Shown piece by piece: positions 32,025 through 42,670 of a stretch of 64,000 nucleotides of DNA. The stretch spans positions 1 through 64,000 of the forward strand of contig NZ_BOQN01000015.1 of the NCBI RefSeq assembly GCF_018332695.1, read 5' to 3'. A program made the position numbers and the translations under genes. This DNA comes from Paractinoplanes toevensis. Lineage in GTDB: Bacteria > Actinomycetota > Actinomycetes > Mycobacteriales > Micromonosporaceae. The first letter of the stretch is position 1; each line of letters begins with the position of its first letter. The notes beneath the pieces are model-generated. The model did no database searches. It worked only from the letters and a program-made list of their open reading frames with translations, and was not told the origin of the DNA.

Positions 32025-33689
32025 TCAGCGGCGGTAGCCGGGGTTGTCGAAGCGGCTCTCCGGCCGGCCGTTGCGGTCGGCGTAACCGTCGCGCTGAGGC
32101 GGGCGGCCCTGGCCGCCCCCCGGCTGCTGGCCGTAGACGCCGGGCGAACGCTGGCCCGGCTGAGCCGGGCGCTGCCCCGGCCCCGGACCGCCGCCACCCT
32201 GACCGGGCGGAGGACCGGCCGGGCGCTGCGGGCCGCGCGGGGGCGGGCCGTACTGCTGACCGCCACCGGGAGGACCGTAGACCGGGCCGCCGCGGCCGGG
32301 CTGCGGCTGCTGCGGTCCGCGCGGGGGCTGGGGCGGCTGCTGCGGGCCACGCGGAGGCTGGGGCGGCCGAGCGTACTGCGGCGCGCCGCCACCGCCACCA
32401 GCGCCGTAGACCGGGCCGCTGCGGTTGGGGTTGCCGCCACCGGGGCCGTAGCCACCGCCGGCCGGACCGGAGCGGGCGCCGCCGTAGACACCGTTGCGCT
32501 GCGGGACACCGCCGACGCCGATCAGCTCGGTCTCGGGATCGCCGGGCTCCGGGGAATCGTCGCCGGCCCACGCGGGCGACGAACGCGTCCGCTTGCGGTG
32601 CTGGGTGATGCCGAGCACACCGATGCCGACCAGGAGCAGACCGAGGATGCCGATGCCGCCGACCATGTAGGTGATCTGGTCGATGGTGAGATCCGCGTAC
32701 CACGCACTGCCGGAACCGCCGCCGGAACCGCCGGAGTCCTTCTTCAACGCGGCGACCGTGGTCGCGGGGGTGTATTTCAGGATGCTGTTCGGGGTCTCGT
32801 GGTCACCGCTCATGTCGGAGACCGTGTAGAAGAGACTGCCGTCCTGGCTGTAGGTGATCGCCTCGCCGAGCGTCTCGTTCGGCAGGCCGGTGGTGCGCGG
32901 CTTGCCCTTCAGCGCGGCCAGCACGTCGCCACCGGTGACGTCCCACTCCAGCGCGTCGGTGTAGGTGCGCAGCACGACCTTGGAGCCGCCGGGGGCGATC
33001 GCCGCGCCGTCGATGGTCTTGTTGCCGATCCGCGCGTACGGGTTACCGGCGGTCTCGGTCGCGTTGACCGTGAGCTCGCCCACCTTTTTCAGCGGGACAC
33101 CGGTCTCGTTGTTGGTCTTCAGCGCCGTCGACGGCTGGTAGATCGCGGCCGCCTTGCCGATCTCCTTGGTGATGATCAGCGGGATGTTGTCGCCGGTCAG
33201 CAGCAACGCCTCGGCGTCGTGGTGGTCACCGTCGGGATAGGACACCCGGTGGACGGCGGGCTTCTTCGACCCGTCGACCGGCATGGTCCACAGGGTGAGA
33301 GTGGGCCGGCTGGTGTCCTTGTCGTAGTCGTTGTCGCCGATGTCGGCGATCCACAGCGTCTTGCCGTCCGGCGAGAGGACCAGGTCTTCCGGGTCGCGCG
33401 GGCCCTTCCCGCTGTACGACACCTCATCGACCACCTTGCATTTGCTGTCGAGGAAGAAGATCTGCCGGTGGGTCTCGACGGTCGTGCTGTCGTTGATCAC
33501 GACGAAACCGGTCTTGGTGGCGACTATCCCGGACAGTTCGTCCAGCCGCTCGTCGGTCACCTTGCAGACGGATTTGCCCGCGGTCGCCTTCACGCTGACC
33601 GTGGGGTTGGGATCATCCGCAAACGCACTGGACGGACCGACCATCACCAGCCCAATGGCTGCAACAGCCGGAAACACGAGACGCCGCAT
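32025..33689 (-). CDS. Exported beta-propeller-like protein with membrane anchor and Pro/Gly/Gln-rich tail
   Basis: The 554-residue protein has a signal peptide (about 1-24), an outer domain of about 300 residues with repeated propeller-like strands (LVLSPDGKTLWIADIGDN, AAIAPGGSKVVLRTY, AITYSQDGSLFYTVSD), a Gly/Ser linker, one membrane helix (about 340-362, GGIGILGLLLVGIGVLGI) and a long cytoplasmic tail rich in Pro, Gly and Gln. A gene for a membrane protein also lies between lexA and hflX in mycobacteria (Rv2721c). Function is unknown; it may be a sensor or scaffold spanning the membrane. Confidence 0.78.
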   Translation of the reverse strand: MRRLVFPAVAAIGLVMVGPSSAFADDPNPTVSVKATAGKSVCKVTDERLDELSGIVATKTGFVVINDSTTVETHRQIFFLDSKCKVVDEVSYSGKGPRDPEDLVLSPDGKTLWIADIGDNDYDKDTSRPTLTLWTMPVDGSKKPAVHRVSYPDGDHHDAEALLLTGDNIPLIITKEIGKAAAIYQPSTALKTNNETGVPLKKVGELTVNATETAGNPYARIGNKTIDGAAIAPGGSKVVLRTYTDALEWDVTGGDVLAALKGKPRTTGLPNETLGEAITYSQDGSLFYTVSDMSGDHETPNSILKYTPATTVAALKKDSGGSGGGSGSAWYADLTIDQITYMVGGIGILGLLLVGIGVLGITQHRKRTRSSPAWAGDDSPEPGDPETELIGVGGVPQRNGVYGGARSGPAGGGYGPGGGNPNRSGPVYGAGGGGGAPQYARPPQPPRGPQQPPQPPRGPQQPQPGRGGPVYGPPGGGQQYGPPPRGPQRPAGPPPGQGGGGPGPGQRPAQPGQRSPGVYGQQPGGGQGRPPQRDGYADRNGRPESRFDNPGYRR

Positions 33690-33761
33690 CCGATCAGTGT
33701 CGCATGCGGCGTCCCGAACCGGTGTTACGCGTGGATCAACCCAGGTCAGGGCTGTCCACTC

Positions 33762-35168
33762 TCAGTGCCGGAACGACTCCAACTCGGCAGCGAGCTGCTC
33801 GTTCACCCGTACCTGCAGCTCGGTTCCATCATCCGTGTAGCGAGTGTTGAGTACCTGACCGGACCGATGAATCTGGGCGACCAGGTCACCTCGGTCGTAC
33901 GGAAGGAGGACCCGCAGGTCGACCGCGGGTCGCGGCAGCCGCTGGGCGATCGCCACGTGCACATCGGCGATGCCCGCGCCGCTGCGGGCCGACACGAAGA
34001 CCGCGTCCGGCCAGGTGCGCTTGAGCCGCAGCAGGGTCTCCTCGTCGGCCGCGTCGACCTTGTTGACGACCAGCAGCTCCGGAATCTTGTCCGCGCCGAC
34101 CTCGCCGAGCACCTCGCGGACCGCGCTGACCTGACCCTCCGGGTCGGGGTGCGCGCCGTCGACCACGTGCACGACCAGGTCGGCCTCGGCCACCTCCTCG
34201 AGCGTCGAGCGGAACGCCTCGACGATCTGGTGCGGCAGGTGCCGGACGAAGCCGACCGTGTCGGAGAGGGTGAACACCCGGCCGTCCTCCGCGGCGGTGC
34301 GCCGGGTGGTCGGGTCGAGCGTGGCGAACAGCGCGTTCTCCACCAGCACACCGGCCTGGGTGAGCTGGTTGAGCAGGCTGGACTTGCCGGCGTTGGTGTA
34401 GCCGGCGATCGCCACGGCCGGGATGCCGCTGGCCTGCCGACGGGAGCGCTTGGTCTGGCGTACCGTCCGCATGTTCTTGATCTCGCGCTTGAGCCGCGAG
34501 ATGCGGGTGTTGATCCGGCGCCGGTCGGTCTCGAGCTTGGTCTCACCGGGACCACGCGTGCCGACGCCACCGCCGGAACCGCCGGCGCCACCGCCCTGCC
34601 GGGACAGCGACTCACCCCAGCCGCGCAGTCGCGGCAGAAGGTATTGCAGCTGGGCCAACTCGACCTGCGCCTTGCCCTCTTTGCTCTTCGCGTGCTGGGC
34701 GAAGATGTCGAGGATCAGCGCCGTCCGGTCGACGACCTTGACCTTGACCTGCGACTCCAGCTTGCGCAGCTGGGAGGGCGACAGCTCACCGTCGCAGATG
34801 ACCGTGTCGGCGCCGGTGGAGAGAACCACGTCGCGCAGCTCGTCGACCTTGCCCCGGCCGATGAAGGTGGCCGCGTCGGGTCGGCTGCGCCGCTGGATCA
34901 GGCCCTCGAGCACCTGCGAGCCGGCCGTCTCGGCCAGCGCGGCGAGCTCGGTCAGCGAGTTGTCGGCGTCCTCGACGCTGCCCTCGGTCCAGACGCCGAC
35001 CAGCACCACCCGCTCGAGGCGGAGCTGCCTGTACTCGACCTCGGTGACATCGGTGAGCTCGGTGGACAGGCCGGCGACCCGGCGCAGTGAGTGGCGCTCC
35101 TCGAGCTCGAGATCCCCGGTCGTCGGGTCGACCTCGTCAAGGACGGGTGTCTGGTAGATGTCTCGCAA
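33762..35168 (-). CDS. hflX: Ribosome-associated GTPase HflX
   Basis: HflX is a GTPase that binds the 50S subunit and rescues or splits stalled or hibernating ribosomes under stress. The 468-residue protein has the N-terminal HflX domain with the Gly-rich loop (GGAGGSGGGVGTRGPGETKLE), a coiled coil, and the G domain: G1 GYTNAGKSS, G3 DTVGF, G4 NKVD and G5 SARSG. An unusual TTG at 35168 is chosen as start because AGGAGG lies 6 nt upstream; the next upstream start (35216) would put the ribosome site inside the gene. It is divergent from the malic enzyme gene. Confidence 0.95.
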   Translation of the reverse strand: MRDIYQTPVLDEVDPTTGDLELEERHSLRRVAGLSTELTDVTEVEYRQLRLERVVLVGVWTEGSVEDADNSLTELAALAETAGSQVLEGLIQRRSRPDAATFIGRGKVDELRDVVLSTGADTVICDGELSPSQLRKLESQVKVKVVDRTALILDIFAQHAKSKEGKAQVELAQLQYLLPRLRGWGESLSRQGGGAGGSGGGVGTRGPGETKLETDRRRINTRISRLKREIKNMRTVRQTKRSRRQASGIPAVAIAGYTNAGKSSLLNQLTQAGVLVENALFATLDPTTRRTAAEDGRVFTLSDTVGFVRHLPHQIVEAFRSTLEEVAEADLVVHVVDGAHPDPEGQVSAVREVLGEVGADKIPELLVVNKVDAADEETLLRLKRTWPDAVFVSARSGAGIADVHVAIAQRLPRPAVDLRVLLPYDRGDLVAQIHRSGQVLNTRYTDDGTELQVRVNEQLAAELESFRH

Positions 35169-35339
35169 AAGTGACCTCCTCGGCCCGATCGTGGCACGTC
35201 CTGAGGTCGGGCGCATCTACATATGTGGGCCAAGCGTTGACGGTGAGTGTCTGAGCCAGTAATAACCACCGGATTGGAAACCACTATTCCGGACGCGCAA
35301 GAATGCGGTGAAGCACTTGCCGACGTCGGAGGACACACC

Positions 35340-36796
<1,457 letters not shown>

Positions 36797-36800
<4 letters not shown>

Positions 36801-37519
36801 GACGCGGACCAGCCGGTCAGCTCGCCGAGGCGATCGGTGATCAGGCCGGCGACGCCGGCGACGGCCAGGGCCGGCCACCGGGTCAGGTCGTTGGCGGTCC
36901 ACGGCATCACCTCGATGCCGTGGCCGGCCAGCTCGGCCACCCGTTCCGGGGCGGCCAGCACGTCGTCGACCGGCGGGTTGCAGCAGACCACGCCGAGCTC
37001 GCGGGCCAGCTCGACGGAGTCGGCCTCGAACGACAGCCGGAGCAGGCCACGGCGCACGTCGGGGGCGCCGGTGCGCACCAGCGCGACCACCTCCGGGTCG
37101 AAGCTCTGCACGATCGTGCGGGCCAGCAGGTCACGCTCGGCGACCAGCTCGACGATCGCCTTGACCTGGTCGAGGGTGGCCGGCGGCTTGATCTCCAGCA
37201 GGAGCGACGGGCCGGGCGGGGTCAGCAGGTCGAGCGTGGCGGCCAGGGTCGGCACTCGCACGCCCGCGTAGGCCGGCGAGAACCAGGAGCCGGCGTCGAG
37301 GCTCAGGACGTCGGCGGAGACCGCGTCCCAGACGTGACCGCTGCCGGAGGTGGTGCGGTCCAGGGTGCGGTCGTGGATGACCACCGGCACGCCGTCGAGG
37401 GTGGTGCGGACGTCGAACTCGACGTGCGTCGCACCGGCCCGGACGGCGGCGGCGAAGGCGGGCAGCGTGTTCTCCGGCGCCACGGCCGAGTAGCCGCGGT
37501 GCGCGACCCGGTGCCGCAT
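36797..37519 (-). CDS. Glycerophosphodiester phosphodiesterase
   Basis: The 240-residue protein hydrolyses glycerophosphodiesters from lipid turnover to glycerol-3-phosphate and an alcohol. The TIM-barrel GDPD motifs are present: AHRGYSAVAPENTLPAF with the catalytic His and Glu, EFDVRTTLDGVPVVIHD with metal ligands and the second His, and LLEIKP. It has no signal peptide, so it acts in the cytoplasm. Its ATG overlaps the dapF stop by one base (TGATG), which indicates translational coupling in miaA-dapF-GDPD. Confidence 0.93.
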
Positions 37520-38364
37520 CAGTCGAGGGTCTCGCCGTTGGCCACCAGCACCGCCGGGCCGGCCAGCCACCAGCGGTCCTCGGCGTCGTGGGTCACGACG
37601 AGCCGGCCGCCGGGCAGCTCGACGGCAACCGTGCCGGTCGTCAGTCCCGCGTCGCGCAGGGCCACCGCGCCGACCGCGAGGGCGCCCGAGCCGCAGGACA
37701 GCGTCTCGCCCGAGCCGCGCTCGTGCACCCGCATCGCGACGTGCAGGTCGAAGCCCTCGATCGGCGGAGCGGGGACGGTGAACTCGACGTTGACGCCACT
37801 GCTGAACAGGGTGGTGTCGAAACCCGGGGAAACGCCCAGATCCAGCGAGGACAGCTCGACACCGTCGTGCAGGGCGCAGACCAGGTGCGGATTGCCGCAG
37901 TCGACGGCCATCCCGGTGAAGGTCAGGGGGCCGGTCGTCGCGGTGCTCGCCGCGTACACCCTCGGGGTTGTCATGTTCACCCGGATGAGGTCGCCCTCGA
38001 CAACCGCGACCACGACGCCGGCTCGCGTCGCGATCGGCAGGCCCGCAGGGCCGGGCGTGGCCAGCCCGGACGAGATCAGGTAGCGGGTGAAGACGCGGAC
38101 GCCGTTGCCGCACATCTCGGCGATCGAGCCGTCGGCGTTGCGATAGTCCATGAACCACTCGGCGTCGGCGGCGAACGCCACGCCGTCCGGGTCCTTCGCG
38201 GTGCGCACCACGCGCAGCACGCCGTCGGCGCCGATGCCGAAGCGCCGGTCGCAGAGCGCGGCGACCTCGGCCGGCGTCAGCGTGCGGGCGCCGTCCGGGT
38301 CGGCGATGATCACGAAGTCGTTGCCGGTGCCGTGGCCTTTGGTGAACAACACGCCGCCCATCAT
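37519..38364 (-). CDS. dapF: Diaminopimelate epimerase
   Basis: DapF interconverts LL- and meso-diaminopimelate, the last step before lysine and the source of the peptidoglycan cross-link residue. The 281-residue protein has both catalytic cysteines, in AEMCGNGVR and ETLSCGSGA, and the conserved start FTKGHGTGNDFV. The ATG at 38364 overlaps the miaA stop in an ATGATG context, so the genes are coupled. A second ATG at 38361 would shorten it by one residue. Confidence 0.96.
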   Translation of the reverse strand: MMGGVLFTKGHGTGNDFVIIADPDGARTLTPAEVAALCDRRFGIGADGVLRVVRTAKDPDGVAFAADAEWFMDYRNADGSIAEMCGNGVRVFTRYLISSGLATPGPAGLPIATRAGVVVAVVEGDLIRVNMTTPRVYAASTATTGPLTFTGMAVDCGNPHLVCALHDGVELSSLDLGVSPGFDTTLFSSGVNVEFTVPAPPIEGFDLHVAMRVHERGSGETLSCGSGALAVGAVALRDAGLTTGTVAVELPGGRLVVTHDAEDRWWLAGPAVLVANGETLD

Positions 38365-39272
38365 CGCGCAATGGCCAGGGCGTCCGCCACGAGTGTGTCC
38401 GACGCCCCGTCGAGCCAGTGGATCGCCGGATCCCGCCGGAACCAGGATCGCTGCCGGCGCACGAACCGGCGGGTGCCCTGGACGGTGTCGGCTTTCGCCG
38501 CGTCTTCGCCGAGCGAGCCGTCGAGCTGGGCGAGGGCCTGCTGGTAACCGAGGGCCCGGGCGGACGTGCGGCCCTCGCGCAGGCCCAGCGGAAGCAACCC
38601 GCGCACCTCCTCCACCAGGCCGCCGGCCCACATCAGGTCGACCCGCCGGGCGATCCGCTCGTCCAGCTCGGGCACCGCCCGGTCCACCCCGATCTGCACC
38701 GACGGGTAGTGCGGGGTCGGCTTCGGCAGGGTCGCGGTGAACGGCCGACCGGTCAGCTCGATCACCTCGAGCGCGCGCACGATCCGCCGCCCGTTCGAGG
38801 GAAGAATGTTCTCGGCGGCGGCCGGATCCCACTGCCGGAGCCGCTCGTACAGCGGCGCCGGGCCGGACGAGGCCAGCTCCTCCTCCAGCCGGGCGCGGAT
38901 CGCCGGGTCGGTCCCCGGGAACTCGAACTCCTCCAGGACCGCCCGCACGTACAGCCCGGAGCCGCCCACCAGCAGCGGGACGCGGCCGCGGGCCAGGATG
39001 TCGTCGATCGCGCGCCGGGCCAGCGTCTGATATTCGGCCACCGCCGCCGGAACGGTCACCTCCCAGATGTCCAGCAGATGGTGCGGGACGCCCTCCCGCT
39101 CGGCGACGGGCAGCTTCGCGGTGCCCACGTCCATCCCCCGATAGAGCTGCATCGAGTCGGCGTTCACCACCTCGCCGCCCAGTTCGTGGGCGAGAGCGAT
39201 GCTCAGGGCGGACTTCCCCGCGGCGGTCGGTCCCACGACGGTGATCACACGCGGAACCACACTTGACGGCAC
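38361..39272 (-). CDS. miaA: tRNA dimethylallyltransferase
   Basis: MiaA transfers dimethylallyl to A37 of tRNAs reading UNN codons; MiaB, encoded at 42671-44158, then methylthiolates it. The P-loop GPTAAGKS, the DSMQLYRGMD motif, the active-site GGSGLYVRAV and RTSARALGYQQ are all present. The start is uncertain: GTG 39272 (MPSSVVPRVITVVG, 303 residues) is used, GTG 39260 is close to the family's usual short start, and TTG 39347 would add 25 residues. It heads the coupled run miaA-dapF-GDPD. Confidence 0.94.
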   Translation of the reverse strand: MPSSVVPRVITVVGPTAAGKSALSIALAHELGGEVVNADSMQLYRGMDVGTAKLPVAEREGVPHHLLDIWEVTVPAAVAEYQTLARRAIDDILARGRVPLLVGGSGLYVRAVLEEFEFPGTDPAIRARLEEELASSGPAPLYERLRQWDPAAAENILPSNGRRIVRALEVIELTGRPFTATLPKPTPHYPSVQIGVDRAVPELDERIARRVDLMWAGGLVEEVRGLLPLGLREGRTSARALGYQQALAQLDGSLGEDAAKADTVQGTRRFVRRQRSWFRRDPAIHWLDGASDTLVADALAIAR

Positions 39273-39446
39273 GGAGCAACGGTAGGACAAGGTTTGGCCA
39301 CGGTCATCGGCGGGCGCTTCCCCATAACCGGGTTGGACCTGTGACAATGCGCGAGAAAGAATGCCAATGAGAAGCTTTGGTGTTCCACTGCGCTATGGCG
39401 GCGGTTTGCCCCTCTGGGAAGATCGCCGGGAGACTGAGGACGGGTT

Positions 39447-40655
39447 ATGAACGACTGGACGGCCTTCGGGCGCGTGGATGCCGACGGCACCGTGTACGTG
39501 AAGACCGCGGAGGGCGACCGGGTGGTCGGCTCCTGGCAGGCGGGCACTCCCGAGGAGGGCCTGGCGCATTTCGCCCGGCGCTTCGCCGACCTGGTCACCG
39601 AGGTCGAACTGGTCGAGGCCCGGCTCAAGACCGGCGTGGCCGACGCGTCGCACTCGCTCGCCAGTGTGAAGCGTCTTCGCACCGAGCTGGCCGAGGCGCA
39701 CGTGGTGGGTGACATCGACGGGCTCGCGGCCCGGCTCGAGCGGCTCGCCGGCGTCGCCGAGGAGAAGGCCGGCGAGGCCCGCGCAGCCCGCGATGCGGCC
39801 CGTGTCGAGGCCCTGGCCCGCAAGACCACCCTGGTCGAGGAAGCCGAGAAGATCGCCGCCGACGCCACCGGCTGGAAGACGGCCGGCGACCGGCTCAAGG
39901 AGATCCTCGACGAGTGGAAGACCATCCGCGGCGTCGACAAGAAGACCGACGGCGAGCTGTGGAAGCGCTTCGCCGCCGCCCGGGACGGCTTCACCCGCCG
40001 CCGCGGCGCCCACTTCGCCACCCTCGACGGCCAGCGCAAGCAGGCCCAGGGCGCGAAGGAGGAGCTGGTCACCGAGGCCGAGAGCCTCGCCGAGTCGACC
40101 GAGTGGTCCAGCACGGCCAACCGCCTCAAAGAGCTGATGAACGAGTGGAAGGCCGCGCCGCGCGCCGCCAAGGAGGCCGAGCAGAAGCTCTGGGAGCGAT
40201 TCCGGGCCGCGCAGGACACCTTCTTCACCCGCCGCAGCGAGGTCTTCTCCGCCCGCGACGCGGAGTACAAGGGCAACCTCGAGAAGAAGCAGGCCATCCT
40301 CACCGAGCTCGAGGCGATCGACGTCGACGCCGACCCGCGCGCCGCGCAGAACAAGCTGCGGGACGCCCAGGCCGCCTGGCACGACGCCGGCCGGGTGCCG
40401 CGCGAGTCGTCCGCGTCGCTCGACCGCCGCTGGCGGGCCGCCGAGGAGCGCATCCGGGTCGCGATGGACTCGGCCTGGCGCAAGACCACCCCGCAGGACA
40501 ACCCGCTGCTGAAGCAGATGCGTGAGCAGGTGGCCGAGGCCGAGGAGAAACTGGCCCGCGCCCAGGCGGCCGGCGACAGCCGCCGCATCAAGGAGGCCGA
40601 GCGGGCGTTGTCCTCCAAGAAGCAGTTCCTCGCGCTGGCCGAACAGGCCAGCTGA
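39447..40655 (+). CDS. DUF349 coiled-coil protein
   Basis: The 402-residue protein is highly charged and mostly helical. It contains several DUF349 repeats, each about 70 residues with a pattern such as WKTAGDRLKEILDEWKTIRGVDKK and LWERFRAAQDTFFTRR. It lacks signal or membrane segments. The homologue in the same genomic position in M. tuberculosis is Rv2731; the molecular role is not known. The ATG has GAGGAC 5 nt upstream. It is a single-gene unit ended by a hairpin at 40703-40730. Confidence 0.88.
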   Translation: MNDWTAFGRVDADGTVYVKTAEGDRVVGSWQAGTPEEGLAHFARRFADLVTEVELVEARLKTGVADASHSLASVKRLRTELAEAHVVGDIDGLAARLERLAGVAEEKAGEARAARDAARVEALARKTTLVEEAEKIAADATGWKTAGDRLKEILDEWKTIRGVDKKTDGELWKRFAAARDGFTRRRGAHFATLDGQRKQAQGAKEELVTEAESLAESTEWSSTANRLKELMNEWKAAPRAAKEAEQKLWERFRAAQDTFFTRRSEVFSARDAEYKGNLEKKQAILTELEAIDVDADPRAAQNKLRDAQAAWHDAGRVPRESSASLDRRWRAAEERIRVAMDSAWRKTTPQDNPLLKQMREQVAEAEEKLARAQAAGDSRRIKEAERALSSKKQFLALAEQAS

Positions 40656-40702
40656 CCCCCAAGATCCGAATAGTACGGGCGCCGGAAGGTTCCCCGAGCA
40701 CG

Positions 40703-40730
40703 CGGCCAGGTCCGAGGTCGGACCTGGCCG
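40703..40730. terminator. Terminator between DUF349 gene and dehydratase gene
   Basis: CGGCCAGGTCC and its perfect complement form an 11-bp stem with a 6-nt loop, followed by TTG on the plus strand; convergent genes flank it. Confidence 0.8.
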
Positions 40731-40758
40731 TTGCGCCTCTTTCGGGCGGGGTGGGTGG

Positions 40759-41709
40759 TTACGCCGCCAAGGCGGCGATCTCCCCCGAGGAGGCGTTGCC
40801 GCCGGTACAGACGATCGCGATCGCCCGGCCCGCGAAGCGCTCCCGGTCGGCGAGGACGGCGGCCAGGGGCGCCGCGCCCGCGCCCTCGGCGAGGGTGTGC
40901 GCGTCGCGGGCCAGCACGCGCTGCGCCTCGGCTATCTGATCGTCGGTGACCAGCACGAAGTCCGCCAGATCTCGCAAATGGCGCTGCGGCCCGGCGAACG
41001 CGCGGCCGGTTGCCAGGCCGTCGACACGGGTGCGGTTGGGACGGCTGACGAGCGTTCCGTCCCGCCAGGAGTCGTGGGCGGCCGGGGACGCCGCCGACTG
41101 GACGCCGATGATCCGGCAACCGGGAGCCAGCTCCCGGGCCACCACCGTGGCGGCCGCCGCGCCGGAGCCGCTGCCGATCGGGACGACGATCGCGTCCAGG
41201 TCCGGGCGGGCCTCGAGGATCTCCTGGTAGAGCGTGCCCACCCCGGCCAGCAGCTCCGCGGTGTCACCCGGGCTGACCAGGCGAGCGCCGGTTTCCTCGG
41301 CCAGCTTCCCGGCGTACTCCTCGGCGGCGGCCAGATCGTCGCCGGTCAGCACCACCTCCGCGCCCCACGCCTCGACCGCGGCGGCCTTGGCCGGGTTGGC
41401 GGCCGCCGGCATCACCACCGTGCAGGGTGCGCCGAAGATCCGGCTCGCGTAGGCCATCGACTGGGCGTGGTTGCCGGTCGAATAGGTGACCGTGCCACGC
41501 TCCGGATCGGGCAGCGACGCCAGCAGGGTGAGCCCGCCGCGCACCTTGAACGCACCGACCGGCTGGGTGTTCTCGTGCTTGACCAGGACCGTCGCCCCGG
41601 CCAGCCGATCCAGCACGGGGTACGACCACATCGGGGTCGGTGGCAGGTAACGGCGGACGATCTCGCGGGCCGCACACACGTCGGCGTAGCTGAACTCCAT
41701 GCTCTGCAT
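40759..41709 (-). CDS. PLP-dependent threonine/serine dehydratase-like enzyme
   Basis: This fold-type II PLP enzyme of about 316 residues has the cofactor Lys in PVGAFKVRGG, the phosphate-binding SGSGAA and STGNHAQS, typical of threonine/serine ammonia-lyases and racemases. It lacks the C-terminal regulatory domain of biosynthetic IlvA, so a catabolic dehydratase or serine racemase-like role is likely. The start is uncertain: ATGs at 41745, 41730, 41709 and 41700 are in frame, none with a strong ribosome site. It is divergent from a LysR gene whose product probably controls it. Confidence 0.85.
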   Translation of the reverse strand: MQSMEFSYADVCAAREIVRRYLPPTPMWSYPVLDRLAGATVLVKHENTQPVGAFKVRGGLTLLASLPDPERGTVTYSTGNHAQSMAYASRIFGAPCTVVMPAAANPAKAAAVEAWGAEVVLTGDDLAAAEEYAGKLAEETGARLVSPGDTAELLAGVGTLYQEILEARPDLDAIVVPIGSGSGAAAATVVARELAPGCRIIGVQSAASPAAHDSWRDGTLVSRPNRTRVDGLATGRAFAGPQRHLRDLADFVLVTDDQIAEAQRVLARDAHTLAEGAGAAPLAAVLADRERFAGRAIAIVCTGGNASSGEIAALAA

Positions 41710-41754
41710 CGTGGGCGGATCGCCACCCATAGGTCCAATGCCCATTCGCGTGGG

Positions 41755-41771
41755 AACCGATAGATTTGGTT
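41755..41771. promoter_or_regulatory. Candidate LysR-type binding site
   Basis: AACC-N9-GGTT is an inverted repeat in the divergent region of the dehydratase and LysR genes, ending 1 bp before the LysR start at 41773. LysR regulators usually bind T-N11-A type dyads in such positions; the match here is only approximate. Confidence 0.35.
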
Positions 41772-41772
41772 G

Positions 41773-42663
41773 ATGCTTGACGTCACCCGACTGCGGGTGC
41801 TGGTCGCGGTCGCCCGGCACGGCTCGGTCACCGCCGCCGCCCAGGCACTGCACTACGCCCAGCCGTCGGTCAGCCACCACCTGGCCCGGCTCGAGGCCGA
41901 AACCGGCAGCCGGCTCGTGCAGCGGGCCGGCCGGGGCATCCGGCTCACCGAGGCCGGCCGGATGCTGGCCGACCGGGCCGAGGAGATCCTGGGCCGGCTC
42001 GCCGCCGCCGAGGACGAACTGGCCGAGTACACCGGGCTGCGGGCCGGCCGCGTCCGGCTGGCCGCGTTCCCGTCGGCACTGGGCACGTTCGTCCCGGCCG
42101 CGGCGGCGACCTTCGCGGCCGCGTACCCATCAATTGATCTTCGATTTTCCGAGGCCGAGCCGCCGCTGGCGATGCGGCTGCTGCGCAGCGGCGAGGTGGA
42201 GGTGGCGCTGCTGTTCGCCCACCCGGCCGGCCCGCAGCCCGACCTCGCCGGGGTGCGGCACGAGGTGCTCCGCGACGAGCCGATGCACCTGGTGACGCCG
42301 GCCGGCTGGCCCGGCGACCGACTCGCCGACCACCGCGACCGGCCCTGGATCGGCGGTTGCGAACGCTGCCGCGCCGAACTGCTGCGGGCCTGCGCCGCCG
42401 AGGGTTTCACCCCCGACGTCCGGTTCACCACCGACGACTACGTGGCGGTGCAGCGCCTGGTCGCCGCCGGGCTGGGCGTGACCACGCTGCCCGCGCTGGC
42501 CCTGGCCGCGCACCGCGACGAGCGGGTCCGGGTGGTCCCGCTGGCCGGTCCGGGCCGCCGGGTGCTGGCCGCCGTGCACGGCGAGCCGCCCGACCCGCCG
42601 GCCACCGCCGCGCTGCTGGAGCACCTGCGACGGGCCGCGGCTACGCACTTTCGCCCCGAATGA
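41773..42663 (+). CDS. LysR-family transcriptional regulator
   Basis: The 296-residue protein has the LysR winged helix at its N-terminus (MLDVTRLRVLVAVARHGSVT, recognition region QALHYAQPSVSHHLARLE) and a C-terminal periplasmic-binding-like effector domain (about 88-290). ATG 41773 is preferred over the TTG one codon earlier. Divergent pairing with the dehydratase gene suggests it regulates that enzyme in response to an amino acid. It converges on miaB with 7 bp between stop codons and no clear terminator. Confidence 0.9.
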   Translation: MLDVTRLRVLVAVARHGSVTAAAQALHYAQPSVSHHLARLEAETGSRLVQRAGRGIRLTEAGRMLADRAEEILGRLAAAEDELAEYTGLRAGRVRLAAFPSALGTFVPAAAATFAAAYPSIDLRFSEAEPPLAMRLLRSGEVEVALLFAHPAGPQPDLAGVRHEVLRDEPMHLVTPAGWPGDRLADHRDRPWIGGCERCRAELLRACAAEGFTPDVRFTTDDYVAVQRLVAAGLGVTTLPALALAAHRDERVRVVPLAGPGRRVLAAVHGEPPDPPATAALLEHLRRAAATHFRPE

Positions 42664-42670
42664 GGCTCGG

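Noticed and set aside
32598..35090. 830-codon open frame on the plus strand
   Set aside because: It is antisense to the propeller gene and hflX, with no ribosome site or family features.
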